A stretch of DNA of 64,000 nt, from assembly GCF_002407205.1 (NCBI RefSeq), contig NZ_CP023549.1:124001-188000 (forward strand), in the 5' to 3' direction. The first letter of the stretch is position 1. The number at the start of each line of letters is the position of its first letter. The notes under the pieces are model-generated. The model made no database searches. It was not told the DNA's origin and saw only the letters and a list, made by a program, of their open reading frames with translations. Of this stretch, positions 16,499-25,690 are shown piece after piece. This DNA comes from Rhodobacter sp. CZR27 (GTDB lineage Bacteria; Pseudomonadota; Alphaproteobacteria; Rhodobacterales; Rhodobacteraceae). A program made the translations under genes and the position numbers.

Positions 16499-19131
16499 GC
16501 GCGCCGATGCTCCTCGTGGACCCGCACAGCCGCCGGACCGAAGCCTGCCTCGAGGCCCTCGACGCCCGCCCCGAAGGCCTGACCGACGCCGAGGCCGCCG
16601 CCCGACTGGCCCGCCACGGGCCGAACCGCCTGCCCGAGGCACGCACGCGCGGCCCGGTCCGGCGCTTCCTCGCGCAGTTCAACAATGTGCTGATCTATGT
16701 GCTGCTCGTGGCCGCGCTGGTGACGGGCGTGCTGCAGCACTGGGTGGACACCGGCGTGATCCTTGCGGTGGTGCTTGCCAATGCCGTCATCGGTTTTGTC
16801 CAGGAGGGCAAGGCGGAATCCGCCATGGCGGCGATCCGCGGGATGCTGGCCCCCCGCGCCGCCGTCCTGCGCGACGGACGGCGCGTCGCGGTCGATGGCG
16901 CCCATCTCGTGCCGGGCGACATCGTCCTGCTGGAGGCGGGCGACAGGGTTCCGGCCGACCTGCGCCTGATCGAGGCGCGCGGCCTCGCGGCGCAGGAGGC
17001 CATCCTGACGGGCGAATCCGTCCCGGTCGAGAAGACGACGTCCCCGGTCGCGGCCGATGCCCCCTTGGGCGACCGCACCTCGATGCTGTGGTCGGGCACG
17101 CTGGTGACGCAGGGGGCCGCGCGGGGGGTTGTGACGGCCACGGGTCCCGCCACCGAGATCGGGCGCATCGGCAGCCTGCTGGCGGGGGTGGAGCAGCTGA
17201 CGACTCCGCTGGTGGCCCAGATGGACCATTTCGCGCGCTGGCTGTCCTTCCTGATCCTGCTCGTCGCGGCGCTGCTCCTGCTCTGGGGCTATTTCGTCGG
17301 CCACATGGTATTTGCCGACCTGTTCATGATCGTCGTCGCCATCGCCGTCTCTGCCATCCCCGAGGGTCTTCCGGCGGTGATGACGATCACGCTGGCGATC
17401 GGCGTGCAGGCCATGGCGCGGCGGAACGCCATCGTGCGCCGCCTGCCGGCAATCGAATCCATCGGCTCGGTCTCGGTCATCTGCACGGACAAGACCGGCA
17501 CGCTGACGCGCAACGAGATGATGGTGGTCGCCGCGGAAACGCCCGATGGCGCTTTCCAGGTCGCCGGAGAGGGCTATGCTCCGTCCGGCGCGATTACACC
17601 CGAAGGCGACCTGACGCGGCTGGCCCGCGCGGCAGCCCTGTGCAATGACGCGGCCCTGCACGACCGGAGCGGCGTCTGGTCGGTCGAGGGCGATCCGATG
17701 GAGGGCGCGCTTCTGGCCTTCGCAGGCAAGGTCGCGAGCGACGTTGAGGCGATCCGCCTCGACGCCATCCCCTTCGACAGCCGCCACCGCTTCATGGCGG
17801 TGCTGACCGAAGGCCCCGAACGTCGGCTGATCCATGTGAAGGGCGCACCGGAACGCGTCCTGAGGATGTGCGCCGATGTCGACTATGCCCACTGGCACGG
17901 CCGGGCCGAGGCGATGGCGCGGCGCGGCCTGCGTGTTCTGGCGCTGGCCGAACGGACCGGGGACGGTTCCCGCATGGACGCGGCCGCGCTGGAAGGCGGG
18001 CTTTCCTTCCTCGGCCTCGTCGGCCTGATCGACCCGCCGCGCCCCGAGGCCGTGGCCGCCGTTGCCGAGTGCCTCGCCGCCGGCATCCGCGTCAAGATGA
18101 TCACCGGCGACCATGCGGGGACCGCCGCCGCCATCGCCGCACAGATCGGACTGGAGAACCCGCATCGCGTGCTGACGGGGACAGACCTCGACCGCCTGGA
18201 CGATGCGCAACTGGCGCTGGAGGTGCAGGGCGTCGACGTCTTCGCCCGGACCAGCCCCGAGGACAAGCTGCGCCTCGTCACCGCGTTGCAGGCGGTCGGC
18301 CTTTCGGTGGCGATGACCGGCGACGGGGTGAACGACGCGCCCGCGCTGAAACGCGCGGACGCCGGCATCTCCATGGGGCTCAAGGGATCCGAGGCGGCGA
18401 AGGAGGCCGCCGACCTGGTGCTGGCCGACGACAACTTCGCCACCATCGCGGCAGCCGTGCGCGAGGGGCGCACCGTCTACGACAACCTCAAGAAGGTCAT
18501 CAGCTGGACCCTTCCCACGAATGCGGGTGAGGCGCTGGTGGTAATCACGGCGCTCATCGCGGGCATGGCCCTGCCCCTGACGGCGGTGCAGATCCTCTGG
18601 GTCAACCTGATCACCGGCATCACCCTAGGCCTCGCCCTTGCGTTCGAGCCGACAGAGACTGGCACCATGGCCCGCCCGCCGCGCCGTCGCGACGCGCCGA
18701 TCCTCTCGGGCGAACTGGTGTGGCATGTGGTGCTGGTGGGCAGCCTGTTTCTTGCCGCAGTCTTCGGCATGTTCACCTACGCGCTGGACAGGGGCTATCC
18801 GCTTCCGCTCGCCCAGACCATCGCGTTGAACACGCTGGTGGTGCTGGAGATCTTCCACCTCTTCTTCATCCGCAACATTCACGGAACCTCGCTGACCTGG
18901 GCGGCCGCCCGGGGAACGAAGGTGGTCTGGATCGTGGTGATCGCCATCACCTCGGCGCAGTTCGCCGTCACCTATGTGCCCTTCCTGCAGCGCATTCTCG
19001 GTACTCAGGCAGTTTCGGTGGCGGACGGTCTGCTTGTCGTTACAGTCGGTGCGATCTTTTTCGTCATCATCGAGATCGAGAAGCAGATCCGGCTGGGTCT
19101 CACGCGAACCGGAGGATGGACGAACGGGTGA
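16495..19131 (+). CDS. P-type cation-transporting ATPase (type II, Ca2+/Na+-like)
   Basis: An 878-aa membrane ATPase. It has an N-terminal cation ATPase domain (LTDAEAAARLARHGPNRLPE), the actuator motif ILTGESVPVEK near residue 172, the phosphorylation site CTDKTGTLTRNEM near 331, and the hinge MTGDGVNDAPALKRAD near 608. Transmembrane helix 4 contains SAIPEGLPAVMTITLAIG; the PEGLP sequence is typical of type II pumps (SERCA/PMCA-like and Na+/K+ types) rather than heavy-metal CPx pumps. Four helices after the hinge complete the fold. It exports a cation such as calcium or sodium; the ion is not determined. The start overlaps the SDR stop. Confidence 0.92.
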   Translation: MSAPMLLVDPHSRRTEACLEALDARPEGLTDAEAAARLARHGPNRLPEARTRGPVRRFLAQFNNVLIYVLLVAALVTGVLQHWVDTGVILAVVLANAVIGFVQEGKAESAMAAIRGMLAPRAAVLRDGRRVAVDGAHLVPGDIVLLEAGDRVPADLRLIEARGLAAQEAILTGESVPVEKTTSPVAADAPLGDRTSMLWSGTLVTQGAARGVVTATGPATEIGRIGSLLAGVEQLTTPLVAQMDHFARWLSFLILLVAALLLLWGYFVGHMVFADLFMIVVAIAVSAIPEGLPAVMTITLAIGVQAMARRNAIVRRLPAIESIGSVSVICTDKTGTLTRNEMMVVAAETPDGAFQVAGEGYAPSGAITPEGDLTRLARAAALCNDAALHDRSGVWSVEGDPMEGALLAFAGKVASDVEAIRLDAIPFDSRHRFMAVLTEGPERRLIHVKGAPERVLRMCADVDYAHWHGRAEAMARRGLRVLALAERTGDGSRMDAAALEGGLSFLGLVGLIDPPRPEAVAAVAECLAAGIRVKMITGDHAGTAAAIAAQIGLENPHRVLTGTDLDRLDDAQLALEVQGVDVFARTSPEDKLRLVTALQAVGLSVAMTGDGVNDAPALKRADAGISMGLKGSEAAKEAADLVLADDNFATIAAAVREGRTVYDNLKKVISWTLPTNAGEALVVITALIAGMALPLTAVQILWVNLITGITLGLALAFEPTETGTMARPPRRRDAPILSGELVWHVVLVGSLFLAAVFGMFTYALDRGYPLPLAQTIALNTLVVLEIFHLFFIRNIHGTSLTWAAARGTKVVWIVVIAITSAQFAVTYVPFLQRILGTQAVSVADGLLVVTVGAIFFVIIEIEKQIRLGLTRTGGWTNG

Positions 19132-19306
19132 GATTCCCAGGACAGGTTCACCCAGGCACCACCTGCCGCAGCCGTCCGCAAGAGGAACCCTCTGCGGACG
19201 CTGTGGCCGAACCCTTCGGCTTCTGGAAGATGCTCGGCAAAGTCGTCTCATATGACTGGTACGGAACAATTTGCGCAAGCGGGTCCCTATCCGTACGCTC
19301 GGCTGC

Positions 19307-19930
19307 ATGACCCGGACCCTCATCGGCTATGCCCGCTGCTCGACCGACAAGCAGGATCTCGAAGCGCAGAAGCAGGCGCTGGCGGCCCTGGGTGTTGCCG
19401 AAGATCGCATCTACACCGACCACGGCATGACCGGGACGAGTCGCGCCCGGCCAGGTCTCGATCAGGCGCTCGCCGCCGTCCGGGAGAGCGACACGCTCGT
19501 GGTCTCCAAGCTCGACCGCCTGGCGCGGTCGGTTCCCGATGCCCGCGCCATCGCCGACCAGTTCGCCGCCAAGGGCGTGCGGCTTGCGCTGGGTGCGGTG
19601 GTTCACCATCCCCCGGATCCGATGGGCAAGATGTTCTTCAATGTCCTCGCCACCTTCGCGGAGTTCGAGGCCGACCTCATCCGCGCGCGGACACGCGAGG
19701 GAATGGCGATCGCCAGAGCGCGGGGCAAGCTGCGCGGCAAGCAGCCCAAGCTGTCGGAAAGGCAGCAGAAAGATCTGAGGCGCATGCATGGCTCAGGCGA
19801 GTACTCGATCAGCGACCTGGCCGAACTCTTCTCCGTCTCCAGGCCGACCGTCTACCGAACCCTGGAACCGCGTCAGCCGACCAGTCGGACCTTAGGCTCC
19901 AGACCCATTTGCTTTGGGCGGATCGCGTGA
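19307..19930 (+). CDS. Serine recombinase (Tn3-type resolvase/invertase), 3' end altered by IS
   Basis: DNA resolvase family protein. The catalytic serine lies in GYARCSTDKQDLEAQ at about residue 10; the conserved KLDRLARSVPDARAI and FAEFEADLIRARTREGM segments follow, then a C-terminal Hin-type HTH (YSISDLAELFSVSRPTVYRTL). An IS5-family element inserted at 19895 replaces the last codons, so the protein ends with about 12 foreign residues (LGSRPICFGRIA). The catalytic domain and HTH are complete, so activity may remain. The ATG at 19307 gives MTRTLIGYAR; no strong ribosome-binding site is seen. It is probably a leftover of the Tn3-type transposon. Confidence 0.88.
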   Translation: MTRTLIGYARCSTDKQDLEAQKQALAALGVAEDRIYTDHGMTGTSRARPGLDQALAAVRESDTLVVSKLDRLARSVPDARAIADQFAAKGVRLALGAVVHHPPDPMGKMFFNVLATFAEFEADLIRARTREGMAIARARGKLRGKQPKLSERQQKDLRRMHGSGEYSISDLAELFSVSRPTVYRTLEPRQPTSRTLGSRPICFGRIA

Positions 19931-20736
19931 TTCAGGCCTCGCAAGGAGACCTGACCGATGAGCAACCTCTACTGGCTGTCCGAGGCGCAAATGGAGCGTC
20001 TGAAGCGGTTCCCTTCCCAGGAGCCATGGCAAGCCCCGTGTCGACGACCGGCGTGTGTTGAGGGGCATGATCTTCATCAATCGCAATGGCTTGCGGTGGC
20101 GCGACGCGCCTAGGGAGTATGGGCCGGCGAAGACCCTCTACAATCGCTGGAAGCGTTGGAGCGAGAACGGAGTCTTCGCCCGGATCATGATGGGCCTGGC
20201 GGCCGAGAGAGCCGGGCACAAGACGATCATGATCGACGCGACCTGCCTGAAGGCGCATCGCACGGCCTCCAGCCTGCGGGTGAAAAAAGGGGGCGCGCAC
20301 GTCAGATCGGGCGCACCAAGGGGAGCATGAACACCAAGTTGCACGCCGTCGCCAATGCGAAGGGGCGGCCGATCGGGTTCTTCATGTCCGCTGGACAGGT
20401 CAGCGACTACACCGGCGCGGCGGCGCTGCCGGGCAGCCTGCCGAAGGCGGACTGGTTGCTGGCAGACAGGGGCTACGATGCGGACTGGCTGCGAGAAGCG
20501 TTGAAAGACAAGGGGATGAAGGTCTGCATCCCGGGCCGGAAATCGCGCAAGAAGGCGGTGAAATACGACAAGAGGCGTTACAAGCGGCGCAACCGCATCG
20601 AGATCATGTTCGGGCGACTCAAGGACTGGCGACGGGTCGCTACCCGATACGACCGCTGCCCGGAAACGTTCTTCTCCGCTATCGCACTCACAGCCATCGT
20701 CCTGTTCTGGCTCCGATAATCAGTGAGTCTGGGTCC
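19895..20736 (+). mobile_element. IS5-family element type A (IS427-like), copy 1
   Basis: Ends GGCTCCAGACCCA and (reverse strand) GGACCCAGACTCA form imperfect terminal inverted repeats, flanked by TA on both sides as a 2-bp target duplication. The 842-bp element has two overlapping frames joined by an AAAAAAG slippery site at 20283-20289, the usual programmed frameshift of this subgroup. It sits in the 3' end of the resolvase gene. Confidence 0.85.
19958..20719 (+). pseudogene. Type A IS5 transposase (orfA/orfB), orfA frameshifted
   Basis: DDE transposase in two frames. orfA starts MSNLYWLSEAQMERLK at 19958, but one extra C near 20009 (CGGTTCCCTTCC versus CCGTTCCTTCC in the other copies) breaks it. 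The frame resumes with GMIFINRNGLRWRDAPREYG. orfB carries PKADWLLADRGYDADWLREA and the catalytic-glutamate region YKRRNRIEIMFGRLKDWRRV. Translation of the fusion product would need a -1 shift at AAAAAAG. Because of the extra base this copy is probably inactive unless translation starts at 20055. Confidence 0.75.
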
Positions 20737-20798
20737 TAGCGACAGGCCGCGACGGTCTAGTAGCCGAGTCGTGGCGCCGTTGCGTTGAGTCCTACGGC

Positions 20799-22448
20799 AT
20801 GGACCCGACCCGGGCCGAGCCCGCCCATATCGTCACGGCGGCCGAACTGCGCGAACACCGCGAAGAGGCCGAGCGGCTGATCGCCATCGCGCGCTCGGGG
20901 CTTCAGGCGCTGTTCCGGCAGGTGGCGGGGCAGAACTACGTGCTGCTTCTGGCCGACGCCAAGGGCGTCACCGTCCATTTCTTCGGCGATCCGCGGTTCC
21001 AGGTCGAGCTGCGCGCCGCGGGGCTCTATCTCGGCTCGCACTGGTCCGAGAACCTCGCCGGAACCTGCGGCGTGGGCGCCTGCATCGTGACCGGCGAGGC
21101 GGTGACCATCCATCAGACGGATCACTTCGGGCTTTCGCACACGCCGCTGTCCTGCACGGCCGCGCCAATCTACGACACCTGCGGGTCGCTGGCGGCGGTG
21201 CTCGACATTTCCCTGCTGCGCTCTCCCGCGCCCAAGGCCAGCCAGAACCTTGCGATGAACCTTGTCCGCGCCTCGGCACGGCGCGTCGAGATGGCGAACC
21301 TGATGGCGATGACGCGGCGCGACTGGGTGCTGCGGTTCTCGTCGACGCCCGAGTTCCTCGAGGTCGATCCCGAGGCGGCGGTGGCGCTGGACGGGTCGGG
21401 GCGGATCATCGGGGTGACGGGCGCGGCGCGCGGGTTCCTAGCGCCGGAAGGGTCCGGCCTGCCGCTGATCGGGCAGCGAATCGACGCGCTGATGGATCTG
21501 TCGGTCGACGACCTGCCCGACCTGATGCGCGGCCGCCCGACCGAGGAACGGGTGCTGCGGCTGAAGGACGGGCGGGGGCTGTTCGGCCATGCGATCGCGC
21601 CGCAGGCCGCACACAACCTCACCCGCCGGACCGCGCACGATCTGCCCGGCGCCCTGTCCAGCTTTGCCGGGCCGGACCCGGCGCTGCAACGCCTGCTGGC
21701 CGAGGCCGCACGGCTGGCGCCGACGCGGGTGCCGCTGCTCATCGCGGGCGAGACCGGCACCGGCAAGGAACGGCTGGTCCGTGCGATCCATGTCTGCGCG
21801 GCGGGCGAGCGGCCGTTCCGGCATGTCGTCTGCGCGGGGCTCGATGCGGCGCGGCTGGCCGACACGCTTTCGGGGCTGGCCGATCCCGCTACCCTGTTCC
21901 TCGACGGCCCCGAGGATCTGGGCCCCGAGGCGCAGGCGGCCCTGCTGTCGGCGCTGTCGGGACCGGGGGAGCTGCGCGTGATCTCGGCCAGCCGTGGCGA
22001 TCTTTCCGCGGCGTGCCAGCAGGGCGGTTTTCGCGGCGATCTGTTCTTCCGGCTGGCCGGGGTGACGCTGCGCCTGCCTCCACTGCGCCACCGACGGGAT
22101 TTCGACTGGCTGCTGGTTCGCCTGCTGGCCCGCCGGAACGCGGGCGACTGGCAGCTTTCGCCAGCGGCCCGCGCGGAACTGAAGGCGCGCCCCTGGCCGG
22201 GCAACATCCGCGAATTGGAACATGCGCTGGATGTCGCGGTGGCGCTGGCCGAGGGGCGCGTCATCGACCTGTGCGAGCTTCCGCCGCCCGCCCTGTCGCC
22301 CGCCGCGCCATCCGATCCCGACGACGACCTGCACGCTGTTCTTGCGGCCTGCGACTGGAACATGGCGCGCGCGGCCCGGCGGCTGGGCGTCAACCGCTCG
22401 ACGGTGATGCGGCGGATGCGGCGGCTGGGGCTGACGCTGCCGGACTAG
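20799..22448 (+). CDS. AcoR-like AAA+ Fis-family activator lacking the GAFTGA loop
   Basis: A 549-aa regulator. The N-terminal GAF-type sensor region includes GVTVHFFGDPRFQ, GSHWSENLAGTCGVGACIVT and ASARRVEMANLMA, as in AcoR/AcxR activators of acetoin, acetone or alcohol catabolism. The AAA+ domain has Walker A IAGETGTGKERLVRAIH near residue 316 and a Walker B-like LFLDGPEDLGPEA. Between them only about 20 residues remain where the sigma-54-contacting GAFTGA loop should be, so that loop is absent. RPWPGNIRELEHALDVAVAL and a C-terminal Fis HTH (ARAARRLGVNRSTVMRRMRR) are intact. It probably controls the monooxygenase/dehydrogenase genes downstream, perhaps without sigma-54. Confidence 0.88.
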   Translation: MDPTRAEPAHIVTAAELREHREEAERLIAIARSGLQALFRQVAGQNYVLLLADAKGVTVHFFGDPRFQVELRAAGLYLGSHWSENLAGTCGVGACIVTGEAVTIHQTDHFGLSHTPLSCTAAPIYDTCGSLAAVLDISLLRSPAPKASQNLAMNLVRASARRVEMANLMAMTRRDWVLRFSSTPEFLEVDPEAAVALDGSGRIIGVTGAARGFLAPEGSGLPLIGQRIDALMDLSVDDLPDLMRGRPTEERVLRLKDGRGLFGHAIAPQAAHNLTRRTAHDLPGALSSFAGPDPALQRLLAEAARLAPTRVPLLIAGETGTGKERLVRAIHVCAAGERPFRHVVCAGLDAARLADTLSGLADPATLFLDGPEDLGPEAQAALLSALSGPGELRVISASRGDLSAACQQGGFRGDLFFRLAGVTLRLPPLRHRRDFDWLLVRLLARRNAGDWQLSPAARAELKARPWPGNIRELEHALDVAVALAEGRVIDLCELPPPALSPAAPSDPDDDLHAVLAACDWNMARAARRLGVNRSTVMRRMRRLGLTLPD

Positions 22449-22464
22449 GCGGCGCGTTGCGGGC

Positions 22465-22480
22465 CGTTGCGCGCGCAACG
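22465..22480. promoter_or_regulatory. Perfect 16-bp palindrome between the regulator and monooxygenase genes
   Basis: CGTTGCGCGCGCAACG is a perfect palindrome 17 bp after the regulator stop and 112 bp before the monooxygenase ATG. It is a good candidate operator for the dimeric Fis-type regulator encoded just upstream. A terminator role is less likely because there is no loop or T tract. I see no convincing -24/-12 sigma-54 promoter in the interval. Confidence 0.45.
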
Positions 22481-22591
22481 CCGGCGCCCCTTTCCGAAAC
22501 CGGATGCGTCAGACTGTCGCGATTTTGCTGGCTGCCCTGCCCCGTCCTGCGGCAGCCTCATGATCGGGAGATTCATCAACGGGAGGGAAAG

Positions 22592-24391
22592 ATGCTGGAT
22601 ACAACCGCTGCCGATCTCACGCGCGGGGTCCTGTCGGCCTTCGGCGAGGCACTGGAACAGGGCGACATCGAGCGTGCCGTCGCGATGTTCGCCGAAGAAT
22701 GCTACTGGCGCGACCTCGTGACCTTCACCTGGAACATCAAGACCGTCGAGGGCCGCGAGCAGGTGGCCGACATGCTGCGCCACCAGCTTGCGACGACGAA
22801 GCCGCGCGGCTGGGATCTGGCCGAGCACGAGATCCCGACCGACGAGGGGGGCGTCACCACCGCCTGGATTACCTTCGAGACCGATCTCGCGCGCGGCTAT
22901 GGCCTGATGCGGCTGAAGGACGGCAAGATCTGGACGCTCTTGACCACGATGGCCGAGCTGAAGGGCCATGAGGAACCGAAGGGCTTTGCCCGCCCGCTAG
23001 GCGCCAAGCACGGCGCCGGCCGCAACCGCACCACCTGGAAGGAGGAGCGCGAGGCCGAGGAGCGGGAGCTGGGCTACACGAAGCAGCCCTATGTGCTGAT
23101 CGTCGGCGGTGGACAGGGCGGCATCGCGCTCGGTGCGCGCCTGCGCCAGCTGGGCGTGCCCACGATCATCGTCGAGAAGAACGACCGCCCCGGCGACAGC
23201 TGGCGCAACCGCTACAAGTCGCTCTGCCTGCATGACCCGGTCTGGTACGACCACCTGCCCTACATCAAGTTCCCCGACAACTGGCCCGTCTTCAGCCCCA
23301 AGGACAAGATCGGCGACTGGCTCGAGATGTACACGCGGGTGATGGAGCTGAACTACTGGACGCGCACCACCTGCAAGAAGGCCAGCTATGACGAAGCCAC
23401 GAAGGAATGGACCGTCGTGGTGGACCGCGACGGCGAAGAGATCACGCTGAAGCCGAAGCAGCTGGTGCTGGCAACCGGCATGTCGGGCAAGCCGAACCTG
23501 CCCGCCTTCCCGGGAATGGAGAAATTCCGGGGCGATCAGCACCATTCCTCGAAGCATCCAGGCCCGGATGCCTATGCAGGGAAGAAGTGCGTGATCGTGG
23601 GCTCCAACAACTCGGCCCACGACATCGCCGCCGCGCTGTGGGAGCATGGGGCCGACGTGACGATGGTTCAGCGCACCTCGACGCATATCGTGCGGTCGGA
23701 CACGCTGATGGAGATCGGCCTCGGCGGGCTCTACTCCGAGCAGGCGGTGCAGGCGGGCATGACGACCGAGAAGGCCGACCTGATCTTCGCCTCCGTTCCC
23801 TATGCCATCCTGCACGAGTTCCAGATCCCGCTCTACGAGCAGATGAAGGAGCGCGACAAGGAGTTCTACGAGGGGCTGGAGCGCGCCGGCTTCTGGCTCG
23901 ACTGGGGCGCCGACGGCTCGGGCCTGTTCATGAAGTACCTGCGCCGCGGGTCGGGCTATTACATCGACATCGGGGCGAGCCAGCTGATCATCGACGGCGA
24001 GATCAAGCTGGCGCACGGCCAGGTGCGCGAGGTGGTCGAGGACGGGCTGATCCTCGAGGACGGCACGAAGCTCGAGGCCGACCTGATCGTCTATGCCACC
24101 GGCTACGGCTCGATGAACGGCTGGGCGGCGGATCTGATCGGGCAGGACGTGGCCGACAAGGTGGGCAAGTGCTGGGGCCTCGGCTCGAACACGCCCAAGG
24201 ACCCCGGCCCGTGGGAGGGCGAGCAGCGCAACATGTGGAAGCCGACGCAACAGGAGGGGCTGTGGTTCCACGGCGGCAACCTGCACCAGTCGCGGCACTA
24301 CTCGCAGTTCCTCGCGCTGCAGCTGAAGGCCCGGATGGAGGGGCTGCCCGTCTCGGTCTACGGGCTGCAGAAGGTGCATCACCTCGGCTGA
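22592..24391 (+). CDS. Flavin-containing monooxygenase with N-terminal SnoaL-like domain
   Basis: NAD(P)/FAD-dependent oxidoreductase of 599 aa. Residues 1-140 look like an NTF2/SnoaL-type domain (ALEQGDIERAVAMFAEECYW, ITFETDLARGYGLMRLKDGK). The FAD-binding Rossmann motif VLIVGGGQGGIALGARLRQL is near residue 170, and the NADPH-binding region with VIVGSNNSAHDIAAALWEHG near 340. ATGMSGKPNLPAFPG and VYATGYGSMNGWA are typical of class B flavoproteins. It likely hydroxylates or performs Baeyer-Villiger oxidation of a small ketone or other organic substrate; the substrate is unknown. The ATG has GGGAGGGAAAG upstream. It precedes a dehydrogenase that would act on an alcohol in the same pathway. Confidence 0.87.
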   Translation: MLDTTAADLTRGVLSAFGEALEQGDIERAVAMFAEECYWRDLVTFTWNIKTVEGREQVADMLRHQLATTKPRGWDLAEHEIPTDEGGVTTAWITFETDLARGYGLMRLKDGKIWTLLTTMAELKGHEEPKGFARPLGAKHGAGRNRTTWKEEREAEERELGYTKQPYVLIVGGGQGGIALGARLRQLGVPTIIVEKNDRPGDSWRNRYKSLCLHDPVWYDHLPYIKFPDNWPVFSPKDKIGDWLEMYTRVMELNYWTRTTCKKASYDEATKEWTVVVDRDGEEITLKPKQLVLATGMSGKPNLPAFPGMEKFRGDQHHSSKHPGPDAYAGKKCVIVGSNNSAHDIAAALWEHGADVTMVQRTSTHIVRSDTLMEIGLGGLYSEQAVQAGMTTEKADLIFASVPYAILHEFQIPLYEQMKERDKEFYEGLERAGFWLDWGADGSGLFMKYLRRGSGYYIDIGASQLIIDGEIKLAHGQVREVVEDGLILEDGTKLEADLIVYATGYGSMNGWAADLIGQDVADKVGKCWGLGSNTPKDPGPWEGEQRNMWKPTQQEGLWFHGGNLHQSRHYSQFLALQLKARMEGLPVSVYGLQKVHHLG

Positions 24392-24401
24392 CACTACTGC
24401 G

Positions 24402-24422
24402 CCCGGGCCATGCCGGCCCGGG
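24402..24422 (+). promoter_or_regulatory. Intercistronic hairpin between monooxygenase and dehydrogenase
   Basis: CCCGGGCC and GGCCCGGG form a perfect 8-bp stem around ATGCC, 10 bp after the monooxygenase stop and 26 bp before the next ATG. It could attenuate or process the bicistronic mRNA. Confidence 0.45.
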
Positions 24423-24447
24423 TTCCCGCATCCACGAGGAGACAGAG

Positions 24448-25518
24448 ATGAGTGACAGCACCATGCGCGCAGCCGTCTGGCACAAGGCCCGCGATCTTCG
24501 CGTCGAGGACGTGCCGGTTCCCGAGCTGCGCGACCCGCATGACGTGCGGGTGAAGGTCGCCGCCTGCGGCATCTGCGGCAGCGACCTGCACGAATATGCC
24601 GCCGGCCCGATCTTCATTCCGGTCGAGGCCCCGCACCCGATCAGCGGCGACCGCGCGCCCATCGTGATGGGGCACGAATTTGCCGGAGAGGTGGTCGAGG
24701 TCGGCCCCAAGGTCACCCGCGTCAAGCCTGGCGACCGCGTTGCGATCGAGCCGATCCTGTCGCCCAACCGCGAGGGCGCCTACCTGATGGAGCGCTACAA
24801 CCTCAGCCCGCTGCTGGGCTTTCACGGCCTGTCGGGCGGCGGCGGCGGGTTCTCGCAGTTCACCGTGGTGGGCGAGCACATGCTGCACCGGATGCCCGAC
24901 GACCTGTCGTGGGAGCAGGGCGCGCTGGTCGAGCCGGCCGCCGTGGCGCTTCATGCGGTGCGCCAGAGCGGGCTGAAGGCGGGCGACACGGCCGCCGTCT
25001 TCGGAACAGGCCCGATCGGCCTCATGGTGATCGAGGCGCTGAAGGCCGCGGGCGCGGCCGCCATCCACGCAGTCGAAACCTCGGCCGTGCGCCGGGGCAA
25101 GGCGGAATCTCTGGGCGCGGCCGCCCACGATCCCGCCGACGGCGACGTGGTCGAGGCGATCGCCGCGACCTCGGGGGGCGGGGTCGACGTGGCCTTCGAG
25201 GTGACGGGCGTGCCCTCGGTCCTGTCGCAGTGCATCGCGGCGACCCACCCCGGCGGCGAGATCGTCATCGTCAGCATCTGGGAGAGCACCGCCTCGTTCC
25301 AGCCCAACACGCTGGTGATCAAGGAACGCACGATGCGCGGGATCATCGCCTATCGCCATGTCTACCCGGCCGTCATGGCCCTGATGCAGCGCGGCTATTT
25401 CCGCGCCGAGGATCTGGTGACCGACCGAATCGCGCTCGACGACGTGGTCGCAAAGGGCTTCGAGAAGCTGCTGGCCGACAAGTCGCAGGTCAAGATCATG
25501 GTCACTCCCCCGGGATGA
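24448..25518 (+). CDS. Zinc-dependent alcohol dehydrogenase (2,3-butanediol dehydrogenase-like)
   Basis: Medium-chain dehydrogenase of 356 aa that oxidises an alcohol with NAD(P). The catalytic zinc site is present: CGICGSDLHEY, GHEFAGEVVEVGP and LVEPAAVALHAVR. The cofactor motif is AVFGTGPIGLMVIEALKAAG. The lobe that in many relatives carries four cysteines for a structural zinc reads EPILSPNREGAYLMERYNLS here, with no cysteines, so the structural zinc is absent. The overall pattern is closest to butanediol/sorbitol dehydrogenases. It has GGAGACAGAG before the ATG and probably works with the monooxygenase upstream under the AcoR-like regulator. About 170 bp without a gene follow. Confidence 0.9.
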   Translation: MSDSTMRAAVWHKARDLRVEDVPVPELRDPHDVRVKVAACGICGSDLHEYAAGPIFIPVEAPHPISGDRAPIVMGHEFAGEVVEVGPKVTRVKPGDRVAIEPILSPNREGAYLMERYNLSPLLGFHGLSGGGGGFSQFTVVGEHMLHRMPDDLSWEQGALVEPAAVALHAVRQSGLKAGDTAAVFGTGPIGLMVIEALKAAGAAAIHAVETSAVRRGKAESLGAAAHDPADGDVVEAIAATSGGGVDVAFEVTGVPSVLSQCIAATHPGGEIVIVSIWESTASFQPNTLVIKERTMRGIIAYRHVYPAVMALMQRGYFRAEDLVTDRIALDDVVAKGFEKLLADKSQVKIMVTPPG

Positions 25519-25690
25519 GCGGCCAAGCGATCGGCTGGCCGGTCTTCCCGGGTGCGGGATGGCCGGCCAAGCACCGGGCTGGGAAGAAAAGGCGGCCGCG
25601 AACTCGCCTGGCCGGAAACGGTCGCCTCTATCCTGCTGGTCGCTTCAGGCTATGGTCTCGGCACCACGGACGCATCCGCAAAACTACCGG

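Noticed and set aside
19132..19306. A complete res site upstream of the resolvase
   Set aside because: Partial dyads such as AGTCGT/ATGACT are visible near 19241-19257, but the three subsites with correct spacing could not be established.
22449..22591. Sigma-54 promoter before the monooxygenase gene
   Set aside because: TGGC and TGC pairs occur (near 22528), but the GG-to-GC spacing is wrong, so no -24/-12 element is supported.
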